A stretch of 64,000 nt of DNA. Origin: Cordilura impudica (lineage: Eukaryota; Arthropoda; Insecta; Diptera; Scathophagidae). The notes beneath the pieces were generated by a model. It worked only from the letters and a program-made list of their open reading frames with translations. It was not told where the DNA came from and did no database searches. The DNA is taken from the NCBI GenBank assembly GCA_963682025.1, contig OY821518.1, positions 148,185,077-148,249,076 on the forward strand, given 5' to 3'. A program made the translations under genes and the position numbers. Below, in pieces: positions 63,890 to 64,000 of this stretch (positions within the stretch are counted from its first letter, which is position 1; each line of letters begins with the position of its first letter).

Positions 63890-64000
63890 TTATTTCAGAT
63901 ATTTTCTTCATCATTATAACAAGGGAAGTTGATTTAGCGATGACCGTCTGTCCGTCTGTACGTCTGTCTGTGGAAATCACGATCACGCAGTCAATATCTA
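63890..64000 (+). mobile_element. Partial TATACCCTCC-type repeat, cut by window edge
   Basis: TCATTATAACAAGGGAAGTT then GATTTAGCGATGACCGTCTG and GTGGAAATCACGATCACG, matching the middle of 56934-57550. Confidence 0.5.

Noticed and set aside
1..64000. CRISPR array or bacterial operon
   Set aside because: No regularly spaced repeats of suitable size; all coding relics are eukaryotic mobile elements.

Overview
The window is AT-rich animal DNA made almost entirely of transposable elements in several states of decay. I found no convincing host gene, no tRNA or rRNA gene and no CRISPR array. The element families, the short GT-AG introns, and the dispersed repeats that begin TATACCC and contain a 'gtccgtccgtccg' tract suggest a higher fly, perhaps a calyptrate. 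That species call is inference.

Layout: 1-3075 is the 3' end of a BEL/Pao retrotransposon (BEL-1) whose last LTR is split by a TATACCC-family repeat. 3472-6425 is a minus-strand CACTA/EnSpm-like transposon with a transposase relic and a spliced DUF4806-type second gene. 7228-23401 is a minus-strand Ty3/Gypsy element. Inside it sit a Transib (RAG1-related) transposon at 9541-13094 with a perfect 5-bp target duplication, a second BEL/Pao copy (BEL-2, about 14040-20784) and a TATACCC repeat at 22604-23327. 23600-25690 is a non-LTR relic. 25773-40956 is bracketed by hAT-type ends and a perfect 8-bp duplication. It holds a DNA transposon with ~320-bp inverted repeats (26040-38154), itself split by a 412/mdg1-like LTR retrotransposon (28335-37822), followed by a second Transib-like relic.

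41483-44786 is the most striking unit. It is a Mutator-like (MULE) transposon with an 8-bp duplication and terminal arrays of a 16-bp motif. It carries a spliced transposase ending in a RING finger and a convergent ORF of unknown function. It sits beside a tRNA-like head and a degenerate hammerhead-ribozyme motif. 46090-49000 is an APE-RT-RNaseH non-LTR relic, 51790-52730 another reverse-transcriptase relic, and 54893-56720 a hAT relic with exact ends. 59580-60032 is a Helitron-like 3' end, and 60398-61070 holds two direct repeats that each carry a hammerhead motif. The rest is featureless AT-rich DNA.

The insertions can be ordered by which element interrupts which. Nearly every coding region is broken. 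The least damaged are the MULE transposase (one frameshift), its convergent partner and the BEL-2 3' ORF. Both BEL copies carry a gag-nucleocapsid-like ORF after pol, preceded by a pyrimidine tract and AG, which suggests expression from a spliced message.
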